Shown here: piece after piece, positions 45,971-55,682 of the stretch
How the letters are laid out: each line of letters starts with the position of its first letter
Numbering within the stretch: position 1 is the first letter of the stretch
Assembly (NCBI RefSeq): GCF_014168815.1
Contig: NZ_AP021972.1
Span: forward strand, 4,030,001 to 4,094,000
Source of the DNA: Klebsiella sp. WP3-W18-ESBL-02
GTDB taxonomy: Bacteria; Pseudomonadota; Gammaproteobacteria; Enterobacterales; Enterobacteriaceae
Direction: 5' to 3'
DNA: 64,000 nucleotides
Notes under the pieces: model-generated
Told to the model about the DNA's origin: nothing
What the model saw: only the letters and a program-made list of their open reading frames with translations
Databases searched by the model: none
Program-made: the position numbers and the translations under genes

Positions 45971-47221
45971 TTACGCACGAATCGTATCTTCACCAAAGCC
46001 GATCCACTTGTAGGTGGTCAGCGCTTCGAGCCCCATCGGCCCGCGAGCGTGAAGTTTCTGCGTGCTGACCGCCACTTCCGCGCCCAGGCCAAACTGGCCG
46101 CCGTCAGTGAAGCGGGTGGAGGCGTTGACGTACACCGCTGACGAGTCCACTTCATTAATAAAGCGGTTAGCGTTGCTCAACGTACGCGTCAGGATGGCAT
46201 CAGAATGCTGCGTGCCATGCTGGCGGATGTGCGCAATCGCACTGTCCATATCCGCCACCACAACCACGTTAAGATCCAGCGACAGGAACTCGTTGTCCAG
46301 CTCTTCCGCCTTCAGCGGCACCAGCTTCGCCGGGCCGTTTAACGTGCGCATCACGGTCTCATCGCCGTGCAGCGTAACGCCGCTGGTCGCCATCTGTTTA
46401 CTCAGCGCCGGAAGGAAGCGGTCGGCGATAGCCTGGTTCACCAGCAGGGTTTCAACGGTGTTACAGGTGCTCGGACGCTGGGTTTTAGCGTTGACGATAA
46501 TCTTCAGCGCAGGGTCAATCTCAGCCGTGTCGTCGACATAAATATGGCACACGCCGATACCACCGGTGATCACCGGGATTGTCGACTGTTCGCGGCACAG
46601 CTTATGCAGGCCTGCGCCGCCGCGTGGGATCAGCATATCGATGTACTTGTCCATCCGCAGCATTTCACTGACCAGCGCACGATCCGGGTTATCAATCGCC
46701 TGTACCGCCGCTTCCGGCAGGCCACACTCTTTCAGCGCTAGCTGAATAACGCCGACGGTCGCGGCGTTAGTGCGGTAAGTTTCTTTACCGCCGCGCAGAA
46801 TCGCTGCGTTGCCGGTTTTCAGGCACAGCGCGGCGACGTCGACGGTCACGTTCGGGCGGGCTTCATAAATGACACCAATCACACCAAGCGGCACGCGGCG
46901 ACGTTCGATACGCAGGCCGCTGTCCAGCAGCCCGCCGTCAATGACCTGACCTACCGGGTCGGCCAGCGTGCACACCTGGCGCACGTCGTTGGCAATCGCA
47001 CTCAGGCGTGCGGGGGTTAGCGCCAGACGGTCCAGCATAGCTTCGCTCAGGCCACTTTCGCGCGCCTGGGCCAGATCGTCTGCGTTGGCGCGCAGAATCT
47101 CATCGCTATGAGATTCCAGATAGTCTGCAATAGTTTCCAGAACCCGGTTTTTTTCACGGCTGGACAGCAGCGCCAGTTTATAAGAGGCCTGCTTTGCCGC
47201 AATGCCCATTTGTTCCAGCAT
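45971..47221 (-). CDS. proA: Gamma-glutamyl phosphate reductase
   Basis: 416 residues, the usual length. It reduces gamma-glutamyl phosphate to glutamate semialdehyde in proline synthesis (cytoplasm). The catalytic cysteine lies in QRPSTCNTVETLLV; LGVIGVIYEARPNVT and PRGGAGLHKLC are also typical. It follows proB by 10 bp and the two form the proBA operon. ProA works in a complex with ProB because its substrate is unstable. Confidence 0.97.
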   Translation of the reverse strand: MLEQMGIAAKQASYKLALLSSREKNRVLETIADYLESHSDEILRANADDLAQARESGLSEAMLDRLALTPARLSAIANDVRQVCTLADPVGQVIDGGLLDSGLRIERRRVPLGVIGVIYEARPNVTVDVAALCLKTGNAAILRGGKETYRTNAATVGVIQLALKECGLPEAAVQAIDNPDRALVSEMLRMDKYIDMLIPRGGAGLHKLCREQSTIPVITGGIGVCHIYVDDTAEIDPALKIIVNAKTQRPSTCNTVETLLVNQAIADRFLPALSKQMATSGVTLHGDETVMRTLNGPAKLVPLKAEELDNEFLSLDLNVVVVADMDSAIAHIRQHGTQHSDAILTRTLSNANRFINEVDSSAVYVNASTRFTDGGQFGLGAEVAVSTQKLHARGPMGLEALTTYKWIGFGEDTIRA

Positions 47222-47231
47222 GTTGAACTCC

Positions 47232-48335
47232 TTAACGGGTGATCATGTCGTCACGATGAACCGCGACCGGGCCGTACTCATAGCCGAGGATGGCATCAAT
47301 TTCCTGCGAGTGGTGCCCGGCGATGAGGCGCAGCGCGTCGCTGTTGTAGCGGCTGACGCCGTGCGCGATGTCCCGACCTTCAAGGTTACGAATACGGATC
47401 ACTTCACCACGAGAGAAGTTGCCTGTCACGTTTTTAATGCCTTTTGGAAGTAATGAACTTCCGCGTTCCAGAATGGCGGAGGTCGCGCCTTCGTCGACGG
47501 TCAGCTCTCCGGCCGGCGGTGCGCCGAAAATCCAGCGTTTACGATTTTCCAGCGGCGTGTCCTGCGCGTGGAAACGCGTGCCCACGGCCACATTCGCCAT
47601 CACGTCGCCAATGACGCCCGGCAGGCTCCCTGCGGCAATAATCGTGTCGATGCCCGCGCGGCATGCTACGTCGGCGGCCTGAAGTTTGGTTCCCATACCG
47701 CCGGTACCGAGACCGGAGACGCTATCGCCTGCAATCGCCCGTAGCGCATCGTCAACGCCGTAGACGTCTTTGATCAGCTCTGCGTTCGGGTTACTCCGCG
47801 GGTCAGCGGTGAACAGCCCCTGCTGGTCGGTAAGCAACAGTAGCTTATCGGCACCGGCCAGAATCGCGGCCAGCGCGGAGAGGTTATCGTTATCGCCCAC
47901 TTTAATTTCAGCGGTTGCCACGGCATCGTTCTCGTTAATCACGGGAACGATATTGTTATCCAACAGCGCGCGCAGGGTATCCCGGGCGTTGAGGAAACGT
48001 TCACGGTCTTCCATATCGGCGCGAGTCAGCAGCATCTGGCCAACGTGGATGCCGTAAATAGAGAAGAGCTGTTCCCACAGCTGAATTAAGCGGCTCTGGC
48101 CAACGGCGGCAAGCAGCTGTTTTGAGGCGATAGTCGCGGGCAGTTCAGGGTAACCCAGATGCTCACGCCCGGCGGCAATCGCTCCTGACGTTACAATGAC
48201 AATTCGATGTCCAGCCGCATGAAGCTGGGCACACTGGCGAACCAGTTCAACAATATGCGCGCGATTCAGGCGGCGCGATCCGCCCGTTAAAACACTGGTA
48301 CCCAGTTTGACCACCAGCGTCTGGCTATCACTCAT
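47232..48335 (-). CDS. proB: Glutamate 5-kinase
   Basis: 367 residues. The N-terminal amino acid kinase domain (VVKLGTSVLTGGSRRLNRAH, VTSGAIAAGREHLGYP, VGDNDNLSALAAIL) makes gamma-glutamyl phosphate; a C-terminal PUA domain (RGEVIRIRNLEGRDIAHG) follows. First step of proline synthesis and normally the step feedback-inhibited by proline. First gene of proBA, transcribed divergently from phoE. Confidence 0.97.
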   Translation of the reverse strand: MSDSQTLVVKLGTSVLTGGSRRLNRAHIVELVRQCAQLHAAGHRIVIVTSGAIAAGREHLGYPELPATIASKQLLAAVGQSRLIQLWEQLFSIYGIHVGQMLLTRADMEDRERFLNARDTLRALLDNNIVPVINENDAVATAEIKVGDNDNLSALAAILAGADKLLLLTDQQGLFTADPRSNPNAELIKDVYGVDDALRAIAGDSVSGLGTGGMGTKLQAADVACRAGIDTIIAAGSLPGVIGDVMANVAVGTRFHAQDTPLENRKRWIFGAPPAGELTVDEGATSAILERGSSLLPKGIKNVTGNFSRGEVIRIRNLEGRDIAHGVSRYNSDALRLIAGHHSQEIDAILGYEYGPVAVHRDDMITR

Positions 48336-48520
48336 GATTCTCTGCCGTTAAAAAGAAGAAGTATCGATCCAAACAAACGTTGTAACAGGAGTCTGGTCAC
48401 TTGCCAACAGGCAGGACAGAAAGCGGGGGTTTTATTGCGCGGGATCAGGCAGCCTAATGGGGTTTATTGACAATTTTATGACAGAAAAAATTAAACATAC
48501 TTTTTTATACTTAATCGGAG

Positions 48521-48540
48521 ATTGTCATAAATTTTTAACA
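48521..48540 (+). promoter_or_regulatory. Probable Pho box upstream of phoE
   Basis: ATTGTCATAAATTTTTAACA fits the PhoB site form TGTCATA-N4-TTAACA-type, about 82 bp before the phoE start. PhoE is a known phosphate-starvation gene. Confidence 0.6.
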
Positions 48541-48621
48541 CGTGCGGGATAAAAACGTTCCTGTTTTTTCACAGTGGTCTTTCACAGCACTTTTTAAGTA
48601 TAAAAAAACCGGGATTGAGAA

Positions 48622-49707
48622 ATGCAAAAAACAGCACTGGCATTAACGATGATGGGTATTATTGCGTCCTCTTCAGCTATGGCCGCGGAAGTTTATAACA
48701 AAGATGGCAACAAGCTGGACGTCTATGGCAAGGTCAAAGCTATGCACTATATGAGCGATGACTCCAGCGCAGACGGTGATAAAACCTACGTGCGTTTTGG
48801 TTTTAAAGGCGAAACCAAAATTAACGATCAGCTGACCGGCTATGGTCGCTGGGAATCTGAATTTTCCGGTAATAACGATGAAAGCACATCTACCCAGAAA
48901 ACGCGTCTGGCGTTTGCTGGCCTGAAATTAAAAAATTTCGGCTCGTTTGATTACGGTCGTAACCTTGGCGCACTGTACGATGTTGAAGCCTGGACCGATA
49001 TGTTCCCGGAATTCGGCGGCGACTCCACCGCGAAAACCGATAACTTCATGACCAAGCGTTCCAGCGGCCTGGCAACCTACCGTAATACCGACTTCTTCGG
49101 CGTGGTTGACGGCCTGGATTTAACCCTGCAATATCAGGGTAAGAATGACCGCAGCACCTATGCTACCGCTAACGGCGACGGCTTCGGCTCCTCCCTGTCC
49201 TACGATTTCGGCGGCAGCGACTTCGCTATCAGTGCGGCATACACCAACTCTGACCGCACCAATATCCAGCAGGCTAAATCTCTCGCCAAAGGCGGCAAGA
49301 ACGCAGAGTCCTGGGGCACCGGCGTAAAATATGATGCCAATAATATTTACCTGGCGATGATTTATACTGAAACCCGCAATATGACGCCAATTAAAGGCCT
49401 GGTTTCCGCGGAGCAGGGTTTTGCTAATAAAGCGCAAAACTTTGAAGCCGTCGCGCAATATCAATTCGACTTCGGCCTGCGTCCTTCTCTGGGTTACGTG
49501 CAGATGAAAGGCAAAGACCTGGGCAACGGAATTGGCGATCAGGATCTGATGAAATATGTAGACGTCGGCGCGACCTACTATTTCAACAAAAATATGTCGA
49601 CATTTGTTGATTATAAAATCAACCTGATTGACGAAGATGCGGTCACCAAACGTCTGGCCATTATGACCGACAACGTGGTCGCCGTAGGCATGACCTACCA
49701 GTTCTAA
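48622..49707 (+). CDS. phoE: Outer membrane porin PhoE
   Basis: 361 residues. Signal peptide MQKTALALTMMGIIASSSAMA, then AEVYNKDGNKLDVYGKVKAM and the trimeric porin pattern, ending in VVAVGMTYQF with the C-terminal Phe that BamA recognises. The constriction loop contains DMFPEFGGDS. PhoE is anion-selective and induced by phosphate starvation. It lies divergent from proB as in other enterobacteria. Confidence 0.93.
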   Translation: MQKTALALTMMGIIASSSAMAAEVYNKDGNKLDVYGKVKAMHYMSDDSSADGDKTYVRFGFKGETKINDQLTGYGRWESEFSGNNDESTSTQKTRLAFAGLKLKNFGSFDYGRNLGALYDVEAWTDMFPEFGGDSTAKTDNFMTKRSSGLATYRNTDFFGVVDGLDLTLQYQGKNDRSTYATANGDGFGSSLSYDFGGSDFAISAAYTNSDRTNIQQAKSLAKGGKNAESWGTGVKYDANNIYLAMIYTETRNMTPIKGLVSAEQGFANKAQNFEAVAQYQFDFGLRPSLGYVQMKGKDLGNGIGDQDLMKYVDVGATYYFNKNMSTFVDYKINLIDEDAVTKRLAIMTDNVVAVGMTYQF

Positions 49708-49723
49708 CGGTTATATGAAAAAA

Positions 49724-49749
49724 GGCCTCCAGAAGGAGGCTTTTTTTTA
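49724..49749 (+). terminator. Terminator after phoE
   Basis: AGGCCTCCAGAAGGAGGCTT forms a hairpin followed by eight T residues. Confidence 0.9.
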
Positions 49750-49793
49750 TGGCTTAATATCAAGGCCAGCCGCTCGGCAGGCCTTGATATTGT

Positions 49794-50195
49794 TTATGCC
49801 GTACGTTTTACCGCTTCGTTGGCAAAGCCATCGGCTGGCTCCAGCGCTAAATCCAGACTCGCCAGCAGCTCGCTTGCCCGTTCGTGAAAACCGCGCAGCG
49901 TTTGCTGCAGACGCTCAACGACCTCAGGATCTTTGATCGCAACCGCCTGCCATGTCCCCTCTTTATCAAACAGGCCGAACTGGTAGCTGTAGGTAAAGCG
50001 GCGCTCTTCCGCTTCCATCTCCATCCACCAGCCCCAGAACTCACGCTTTTCCGGCGCGGGTTTCACGTTCACGCAAACGGCCAGGCAGTCGAAGAAAAAG
50101 CGGTTATCTTCGCACTGCTCTTCGCGGATATAGGGGCCAAGCGCAGTGAATTTCTTGATCAATCTACTCTTCGGGTGTCCACTCGGTAACGTCAT
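49794..50195 (-). CDS. crl: Sigma factor-binding protein Crl
   Basis: 133 residues, starting MTLPSGHPKSRLIKKFTALG and containing the conserved EFWGWWMEME region. Crl binds RpoS and helps it capture core RNA polymerase, favouring stationary-phase genes. Position between phoE and frsA matches E. coli. Full length. Confidence 0.93.
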   Translation of the reverse strand: MTLPSGHPKSRLIKKFTALGPYIREEQCEDNRFFFDCLAVCVNVKPAPEKREFWGWWMEMEAEERRFTYSYQFGLFDKEGTWQAVAIKDPEVVERLQQTLRGFHERASELLASLDLALEPADGFANEAVKRTA

Positions 50196-50252
50196 TGCGA
50201 TCTCCTTTAGTGATGCAACTGTTTTACCAAATCAATAGAATTTATCAATATA

Positions 50253-51500
50253 TTAACAAAATCTATTATTGATCCACCCTGCAATTTCCTTCAGCGCCTT
50301 ATCAAAATTACGGTACACCGGGTTAAACGGAATCGGCATCAGCTTGCCCTGCGCTGACGACGAGACGATTAAACGCGACTCCTCTTCCGGGCTGAACGGA
50401 TCGTTATCCCAGTAGCCAGAAAGCATCGGCGTTGGGCAGCGGCGCCCCAGCAGCCCCTGCGTTTTTAACGAGTAGCGGTTCAGCTCTACGCGCAGCGCTT
50501 CATCAGAGGCATCGTGCATGCCCAGCCGCGAGGCCAGCACGTCGAGGTACATTTCCGGTACGCGCCCCTGATGCAGCGGGTCGCTCAGCAGGCCATGAAC
50601 GACCGGGCCAAGACAGGCGACGGCCTTCAGATTTTGCGCCTCCAGATAGGCCAGACGTACCGCAATGTTCGCGCCAAAGCGGAAGCCAAACGCGGCAACG
50701 CGCGTATGATCCACCCACGGCACATCGCGCAGCTGTTTAATCACCTGCTGATGCAGCAGGCTGGAATCCTGGGTGAGCTTCCATTTGGAAGAGAAACCGA
50801 TCGACGGCATGTCTACCGTCAGCATAGCAATGCCGAGCGGCGCGAAATAGCGCTCATACAGGCTGTAGTAATCGGTCTGCAGGCCGTCAAGCCCGCCGCA
50901 CATCAGCACCGTCGGGAACGGGCCGTCGCCTTTTGGCATATGCAGGAAGCCGGTAATCGGCGAACCGCCAGGAATGGCGAACTCCAGTTCGCGCATGGCG
51001 CCCGGCAGGCGTTTAGCCGCCTCTTCATAGGCGCGGTTGGCCAGCGCCTGCGCCTGTTCGGCGAGATCGTCGCCCTTCAGGTGTGGATAGGCAGCAATGC
51101 TGTAGAGATTGGAAGCGTGCAGCCAATGGCGGCCGCTGAGCGTTTCATCCTGCTCCTGCATGGCCTTTTGCTGCCACTGCATTGCCTGCGTCGACCATTC
51201 GTAAATCCAGTTGCCGCCGCGATACCCTACCACGGTGTCGTACAACTCATCGTCGGTGCGTTCGGCTTGGCTCATGACGATACGCGCCTGCACGTCGAGG
51301 ATTTCCTGCGGCGTTACGCCGCGCCAGATCCACATCAGACGGTTAATCATGCGATACCAGTGCGGGACGGTGCTGCCGCTGAGCGCCGAATGCATGCTGG
51401 AGGGACTGCCGGTATTAAACCGACGCACCAGCGTGGACGTTTCAGGGTGTTTAAAACGCGGCTTGAATAGCGTTTCGCTGAGATTAGCTTCAGGCATCAC
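50253..51500 (-). CDS. frsA: Fermentation-respiration switch protein FrsA
   Basis: 415 residues with an alpha/beta hydrolase-type C-terminal domain (GPFPTVLMCGGLDGLQTDYY, AAFGFRFGANIAVRLAYLE). The G-F-R-F-G segment replaces the usual G-x-S-x-G nucleophile, so it is probably not a standard esterase. FrsA was described as a partner of unphosphorylated EIIA-Glc. Located between crl and gpt, as in E. coli. Confidence 0.92.
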   Translation of the reverse strand: MMPEANLSETLFKPRFKHPETSTLVRRFNTGSPSSMHSALSGSTVPHWYRMINRLMWIWRGVTPQEILDVQARIVMSQAERTDDELYDTVVGYRGGNWIYEWSTQAMQWQQKAMQEQDETLSGRHWLHASNLYSIAAYPHLKGDDLAEQAQALANRAYEEAAKRLPGAMRELEFAIPGGSPITGFLHMPKGDGPFPTVLMCGGLDGLQTDYYSLYERYFAPLGIAMLTVDMPSIGFSSKWKLTQDSSLLHQQVIKQLRDVPWVDHTRVAAFGFRFGANIAVRLAYLEAQNLKAVACLGPVVHGLLSDPLHQGRVPEMYLDVLASRLGMHDASDEALRVELNRYSLKTQGLLGRRCPTPMLSGYWDNDPFSPEEESRLIVSSSAQGKLMPIPFNPVYRNFDKALKEIAGWINNRFC

Positions 51501-51552
51501 AAAACCTCTATGGATACGATCTTTATGTCCATTGTAACGCGTGGGGCTCTAA

Positions 51553-51582
51553 AAAAAACAACGCCCGGCATAACCGGGCGTG
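51553..51582 (-). terminator. Terminator after gpt
   Basis: On the minus strand ACGCCCGGTTATGCCGGGCG and a T run follow the gpt stop by about 23 bp. Confidence 0.88.
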
Positions 51583-51604
51583 AGGAGCGCATTTATTGAC
51601 TGAA

Positions 51605-52063
51605 TTAACGGCCAGAGATAGGCGGTACGAACACCACACCCATGTCCCAAGGCTGTTCAATCCAGGTGTCCTGCGGGATGTCGACCACGTAATCGTCGAC
51701 CAGCGGACGACCGGCTGGTTTCGCGAAGATGGTGACGAAGTGCGCTTTTGGATACATTTCGCGAATTGCCACCGCGGTGCCGCCGGTGTCGACCAGATCG
51801 TCAATAACGATAAAGCCTTCGCCGTCGCCTTCCGCGCGTTTCAGAACCTTCAGCTCGCGCTGGTTATCGTGGTCATAGCTGGAGATGCATACGGTGTCGA
51901 CATGACGAATGCCCAGTTCACGTGCCAGCAGTGCGCCCGGTACCAGACCACCGCGGCTCACGGCGATAATACCTTTCCACTGTTCAGAAGGCATCAGGCG
52001 TGCGGCCAGTTTGCGTGCGTGAACCTGCAACATGTCCCAAGTGACGACGTATTTTTCGCTCAT
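51605..52063 (-). CDS. gpt: Xanthine-guanine phosphoribosyltransferase
   Basis: 152 residues from the ATG at 52063 (MSEKYVVTWDMLQVHARKLA), the usual length. The PRPP-binding motif V-I-D-D-L-V-D-T-G-G-T is clear. It salvages guanine, xanthine and, less well, hypoxanthine. Upstream in-frame ATG would add 28 unusual residues and is rejected. Divergent from pepD. Confidence 0.95.
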   Translation of the reverse strand: MSEKYVVTWDMLQVHARKLAARLMPSEQWKGIIAVSRGGLVPGALLARELGIRHVDTVCISSYDHDNQRELKVLKRAEGDGEGFIVIDDLVDTGGTAVAIREMYPKAHFVTIFAKPAGRPLVDDYVVDIPQDTWIEQPWDMGVVFVPPISGR

Positions 52064-52318
52064 GTGAAGTGTCCCAGCCTGTGTTATACGGCTTAAAAAA
52101 TGTTCAAGGGGAAATAGGTTGCGCGAGATTATAGAGATCTGACGCACTAAAAACCAGTGTTAAGCGGAATCCACGGCGCTTTTTACGTGGTTTATTCTAC
52201 CGGAAGAGACAGAAAGTGGTATTCTCAACCCCATCGCGCAAGCCAGGCTTGTGGTATATGTCTATGCTAACCCTTTACCTGCAAGCGACTTTTGCAGAAC
52301 GCCGTAAGGAGACTCATC

Positions 52319-53776
52319 GTGTCTGAACTGTCTCAATTATCCCCGCAGCCGCTGTGGGATATTTTTGCCAAAATCTGTTCTATTCCGCACCCTTCTCACC
52401 ATGAAGAACAGCTCGCCGCACACATCGTCGGCTGGGCGAAAGAAAAAGGGCTTCACGCAGAGCGCGACCAGGTCGGCAACATTCTGATTCGCAAAGGCGC
52501 GACGCCGGGCATGGAAAACCGTAAACCGGTTGTGCTGCAGGCTCACCTCGATATGGTGCCGCAGAAAAACAACGACACCGTGCACGACTTCGCTAAAGAC
52601 CCTATCCAACCGTACATTGACGGTGAATGGGTTAAAGCACGCGGCACTACCCTGGGCGCCGACAACGGTATCGGTATGGCGTCAGCGCTTGCAGTACTGT
52701 CCGATGAATCCGTTGAGCACGGTCCGCTGGAAGTGCTGCTAACCATGACCGAAGAAACCGGTATGGACGGCGCCTTTGGCCTGCAGCCAAACTGGCTACA
52801 GGGCGATATCCTGATTAACACCGACTCAGAAGAAGAAGGTGAAATCTACATGGGCTGCGCCGGTGGTATCGACTTCACCAGCAACCTGCCGCTGACTCGC
52901 GAAGCCATTCCTGCAGGCTTCCAGACCTTCAAGCTGACGCTGAAAGGCCTGAAAGGCGGCCACTCCGGTGGTGATATTCATCTTGGTCTGGGCAACGCCA
53001 ACAAACTGCTGGCCCGCTTCCTGGTCGCTCATGCGGCGGAACTGGATCTGCGTCTGGTAGACTTCACCGGCGGCACCCTGCGTAACGCGATTCCACGAGA
53101 AGCGTTTGCGGCCATCGCGGTTCCGGCAGACAAAGTCGACGCGCTGAAAGGGCTGGTAGAAACCTACCTGCACATTCTGCAAAATGAGCTGTCGGCAAAA
53201 GAGAAAAACCTGACCCTGGTACTGGAAGCGACGACCGTTGAAGGTAAAGCGCTGACAACCGCGTCTCGCGATGCCTTCACTCAGTTGCTGAACGCGACCC
53301 CGAACGGCGTGATTCGTAATTCCGACGTGGCGAAAGGCGTGGTAGAAACCTCTCTGAACGTCGGTGTGGTTTCCATGACTGAAGATACCGCAACCATTCA
53401 CTGCCTGATTCGTTCCCTGCTCGACAGCGGTAAAGATTACGTAGTGAGCATGCTGGAATCACTGGGCGCGCTGGCAGGGGCTAAAACCCAGCCGAAAGGC
53501 GGCTACCCGGGCTGGCAGCCGGATGCGAATTCACCGGTCATGAAGCTGGTACGCGAAACCTATCAGCGCCTGTTCAACAAGGTGCCAAACATTCAGATCA
53601 TTCACGCGGGTCTGGAATGTGGCCTGTTCAAGAAACCGTACCCGAACATGGATATGGTCTCTATTGGGCCAACCATCACCGGTCCACACTCTCCGGATGA
53701 GCAGGTTCATATCGAAAGCGTTGGCCAGTACTGGCAGCTGCTGACGGAACTGCTGAAGGCGATTCCGGCGAAGTAA
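52319..53776 (+). CDS. pepD: Aminoacyl-histidine dipeptidase (peptidase D)
   Basis: 485 residues from a GTG at 52319, with AAGGAG seven bases upstream (start MSELSQLSPQPLWDIFAKIC). M20-type metal ligands appear in QAHLDMVPQ, GADNGIG, TEETGMDGAFG and NTDSEEEGE. It hydrolyses a range of dipeptides including carnosine in the cytoplasm. Position between gpt and dinB region matches E. coli. Confidence 0.95.
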   Translation: MSELSQLSPQPLWDIFAKICSIPHPSHHEEQLAAHIVGWAKEKGLHAERDQVGNILIRKGATPGMENRKPVVLQAHLDMVPQKNNDTVHDFAKDPIQPYIDGEWVKARGTTLGADNGIGMASALAVLSDESVEHGPLEVLLTMTEETGMDGAFGLQPNWLQGDILINTDSEEEGEIYMGCAGGIDFTSNLPLTREAIPAGFQTFKLTLKGLKGGHSGGDIHLGLGNANKLLARFLVAHAAELDLRLVDFTGGTLRNAIPREAFAAIAVPADKVDALKGLVETYLHILQNELSAKEKNLTLVLEATTVEGKALTTASRDAFTQLLNATPNGVIRNSDVAKGVVETSLNVGVVSMTEDTATIHCLIRSLLDSGKDYVVSMLESLGALAGAKTQPKGGYPGWQPDANSPVMKLVRETYQRLFNKVPNIQIIHAGLECGLFKKPYPNMDMVSIGPTITGPHSPDEQVHIESVGQYWQLLTELLKAIPAK

Positions 53777-53789
53777 GTTCTGAGCCGCT

Positions 53790-53854
53790 CCCGGCGGCGC
53801 TTCGCTTGGCCGGGCTACGTAGAATGTAGCCCGGCCAAGCGAAGCGCCGCCGGG
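53790..53854. repeat. REP/BIME-type palindrome after pepD
   Basis: Two perfect 29-nt inverted arms (53,790-53,818 and 53,826-53,854) with a 7-nt spacer, containing GGCGGCGCTTCGCTTGGCC. Such units stabilise mRNA ends between convergent genes; pepD and yafP converge here. Confidence 0.85.
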
Positions 53855-53866
53855 AATATCACCGCC

Positions 53867-54313
53867 CTACCTGATTTTTTCCATCCTATAGTTCACAAAC
53901 GTCTCTCCGCGCGCCTCAACCTCTTGTTCAGCCAACACCACAAACCCCAGCCGTTCAAAACACGCTTTGGCCGTGATGCTCGATTCTACCGTTAACGCTC
54001 CCGTCGGTACTCTGGCGAACAGCGCGTTCAGCAGCGCGCTGGCAACACCCTGTCGCGCATACGATGGGTCGACAAACAGCAGGTCGATATAGCGCTCAAC
54101 GGCGGTGACAAAACCGACAGGCGTTTCATCAACCGTTGCCACCAGAACCAGCGAGTCAGCCATTTTTTGTCGCCAGCGCGCGTCATCCACCTGCGCCCAG
54201 GCGTTTATCTGCGCGGGCGAGTAGTGCTGGCTGGCAATTTCCCGCACCGCACGCTGGAAAATGCGGCACAGCGCGGAGAAATCATCATCACAATAGGCGC
54301 GAATTTGCATCAT
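53867..54313 (-). CDS. yafP: GNAT-family N-acetyltransferase YafP-like
   Basis: 148 residues with a GNAT core: DLLFVDPSYARQGVASALLN (acetyl-CoA loop R-Q-G-V-A) and a C-terminal FERLGFVVLAEQEV. Located directly after dinB (one-base overlap), as yafP is in the E. coli dinB operon. Substrate unknown. It is likely co-transcribed with dinB under LexA control. Confidence 0.82.
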   Translation of the reverse strand: MMQIRAYCDDDFSALCRIFQRAVREIASQHYSPAQINAWAQVDDARWRQKMADSLVLVATVDETPVGFVTAVERYIDLLFVDPSYARQGVASALLNALFARVPTGALTVESSITAKACFERLGFVVLAEQEVEARGETFVNYRMEKIR

Positions 54314-55368
54314 TAAATTCCTAACAGCAGCTGGCGCTCCAGCTGTGGATCCAGCAGCGAAACATGCAGGCCCACCAGGCGGACCCCACGCTGCGAGCGC
54401 CTTTCGTGCCAGGCTTTGTGTGCCGTCGCGATCAGATCGTCTTTATTCAGCTGCGGCCAGACATGTTCCTGCGTGGTTTGCTGGAAATCATTAAATTTTA
54501 GTTTGATACCCTGCCGGGCAATACGTAGATCGGGACGAACTTTTGCCAGCCGGCGCTCCAGCTCCGGATAAAGCCGCTCGACGATCGCCTCACACTCCGC
54601 CCATTCGTGGATGTCTTCGATCAACGTACGCTCAACGCCGATCGACTTACGCTGGCGATCGTTGTTGATCTCGCGCTCATCAATCCCCTGGCTGCGCTCC
54701 CAGAGGATCCGGCCAAATTTACCGAAACGCTTAAGCAGCACGGCAAGATCGCTGTTCTGCACGTCTTCACAGGTGCGTAGCCCCATGCTTTCCAGCTTCG
54801 CTGCGGATACTTTGCCAACGCCGGGTATTTTAGCCAGCGGCAGTGTTTTCAAAAATGCCGGAACGTCGGCAGGCGTCAGCACATACTGGCCGTTGGGTTT
54901 GTTAAGATCGGAGGCGATTTTTGCCAGAAACTTTACCGGTGCGACGCCCGCCGAAGCGGTTAATGCGAGCTCGTTAAAGATCGTTTGGCGGATCTCCTGC
55001 GCCATCAGCGTGGCCGCCCCGTGGCAATGAACGCTGTCGCTGACGTCGAGATAGGCTTCATCCAGCGAGAGTGGCTCAATTAATGAGGTATAGCGGGAGA
55101 AGATTTCGCGGATATGATTGGAGGCTTCGCGGTAGGCTTCGAAACGACCCGGCAGCAGCGTGAGGTGCGGGCACAGCTTCAGTGCCATAGCGGTAGGCAT
55201 GGCACTACATACACCAAATTTACGTGCGGGATAGTTTGCCGTGCTGATAACACCGCGCTGTACCCGACTGCCGCCGATGGCGATGGGAATATCGCGCAGC
55301 GCGGGGTTGTCGCGCATTTCCACCGCGGCGAAGAAGCAGTCCATATCAATATGGATAATTTTGCGCAT
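54313..55368 (-). CDS. dinB: DNA polymerase IV
   Basis: 351 residues, Y-family. Catalytic acidic residues are in HIDMDCFFAAVEMRD and SLDEAYLDVSDS. It copies damaged templates and is SOS-induced. A LexA box lies just upstream. C-terminus LERQLLLGI ends in the beta-clamp-binding peptide typical of Pol IV. Confidence 0.97.
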   Translation of the reverse strand: MRKIIHIDMDCFFAAVEMRDNPALRDIPIAIGGSRVQRGVISTANYPARKFGVCSAMPTAMALKLCPHLTLLPGRFEAYREASNHIREIFSRYTSLIEPLSLDEAYLDVSDSVHCHGAATLMAQEIRQTIFNELALTASAGVAPVKFLAKIASDLNKPNGQYVLTPADVPAFLKTLPLAKIPGVGKVSAAKLESMGLRTCEDVQNSDLAVLLKRFGKFGRILWERSQGIDEREINNDRQRKSIGVERTLIEDIHEWAECEAIVERLYPELERRLAKVRPDLRIARQGIKLKFNDFQQTTQEHVWPQLNKDDLIATAHKAWHERRSQRGVRLVGLHVSLLDPQLERQLLLGI

Positions 55369-55387
55369 CGTTAGCCCTCACTTACCA

Positions 55388-55403
55388 CTGGATAAGTATA
55401 CAG
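55388..55403 (-). promoter_or_regulatory. LexA box of dinB
   Basis: CTGGATAAGTATACAG has the CTG-N10-CAG form, centred about 27 bp from the dinB start. Confidence 0.85.
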
Positions 55404-55463
55404 CACAACTTAAGCAAATGAGAAGAGCGGTCAATCGCCCGGCCTGGCCGGGCGATGAACAAA

Positions 55464-55682
55464 CTACAGAATACGGTTCTGCTGGCGCTGGGCTTCGCGA
55501 GCCATACGTTTTTTACGTGCATCGCAGGGTTCAGGACAGTTGCAGACCTTTTCGATGCCCAGTGACGCGATCCCGCCGCAGCTGCCCTGCAGGCTTTTTC
55601 GCTTCACCAGATACCCCAGCGACATGCCGAGGATAACCAGCGCGAAAATGCAGAACGTGGCCAGGAATACCGTTAACATCAT
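55464..55682 (-). CDS. nqrM: Na+-NQR maturation protein NqrM
   Basis: 72 residues with one membrane segment (VFLATFCIFALVILGMSLGY) and four cysteines in SCGGIASLGIEKVCNCPEPC. NqrM helps place the iron centre between NqrD and NqrE. It follows nqrF directly and ends the operon. Confidence 0.92.
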   Translation of the reverse strand: MMLTVFLATFCIFALVILGMSLGYLVKRKSLQGSCGGIASLGIEKVCNCPEPCDARKKRMAREAQRQQNRIL

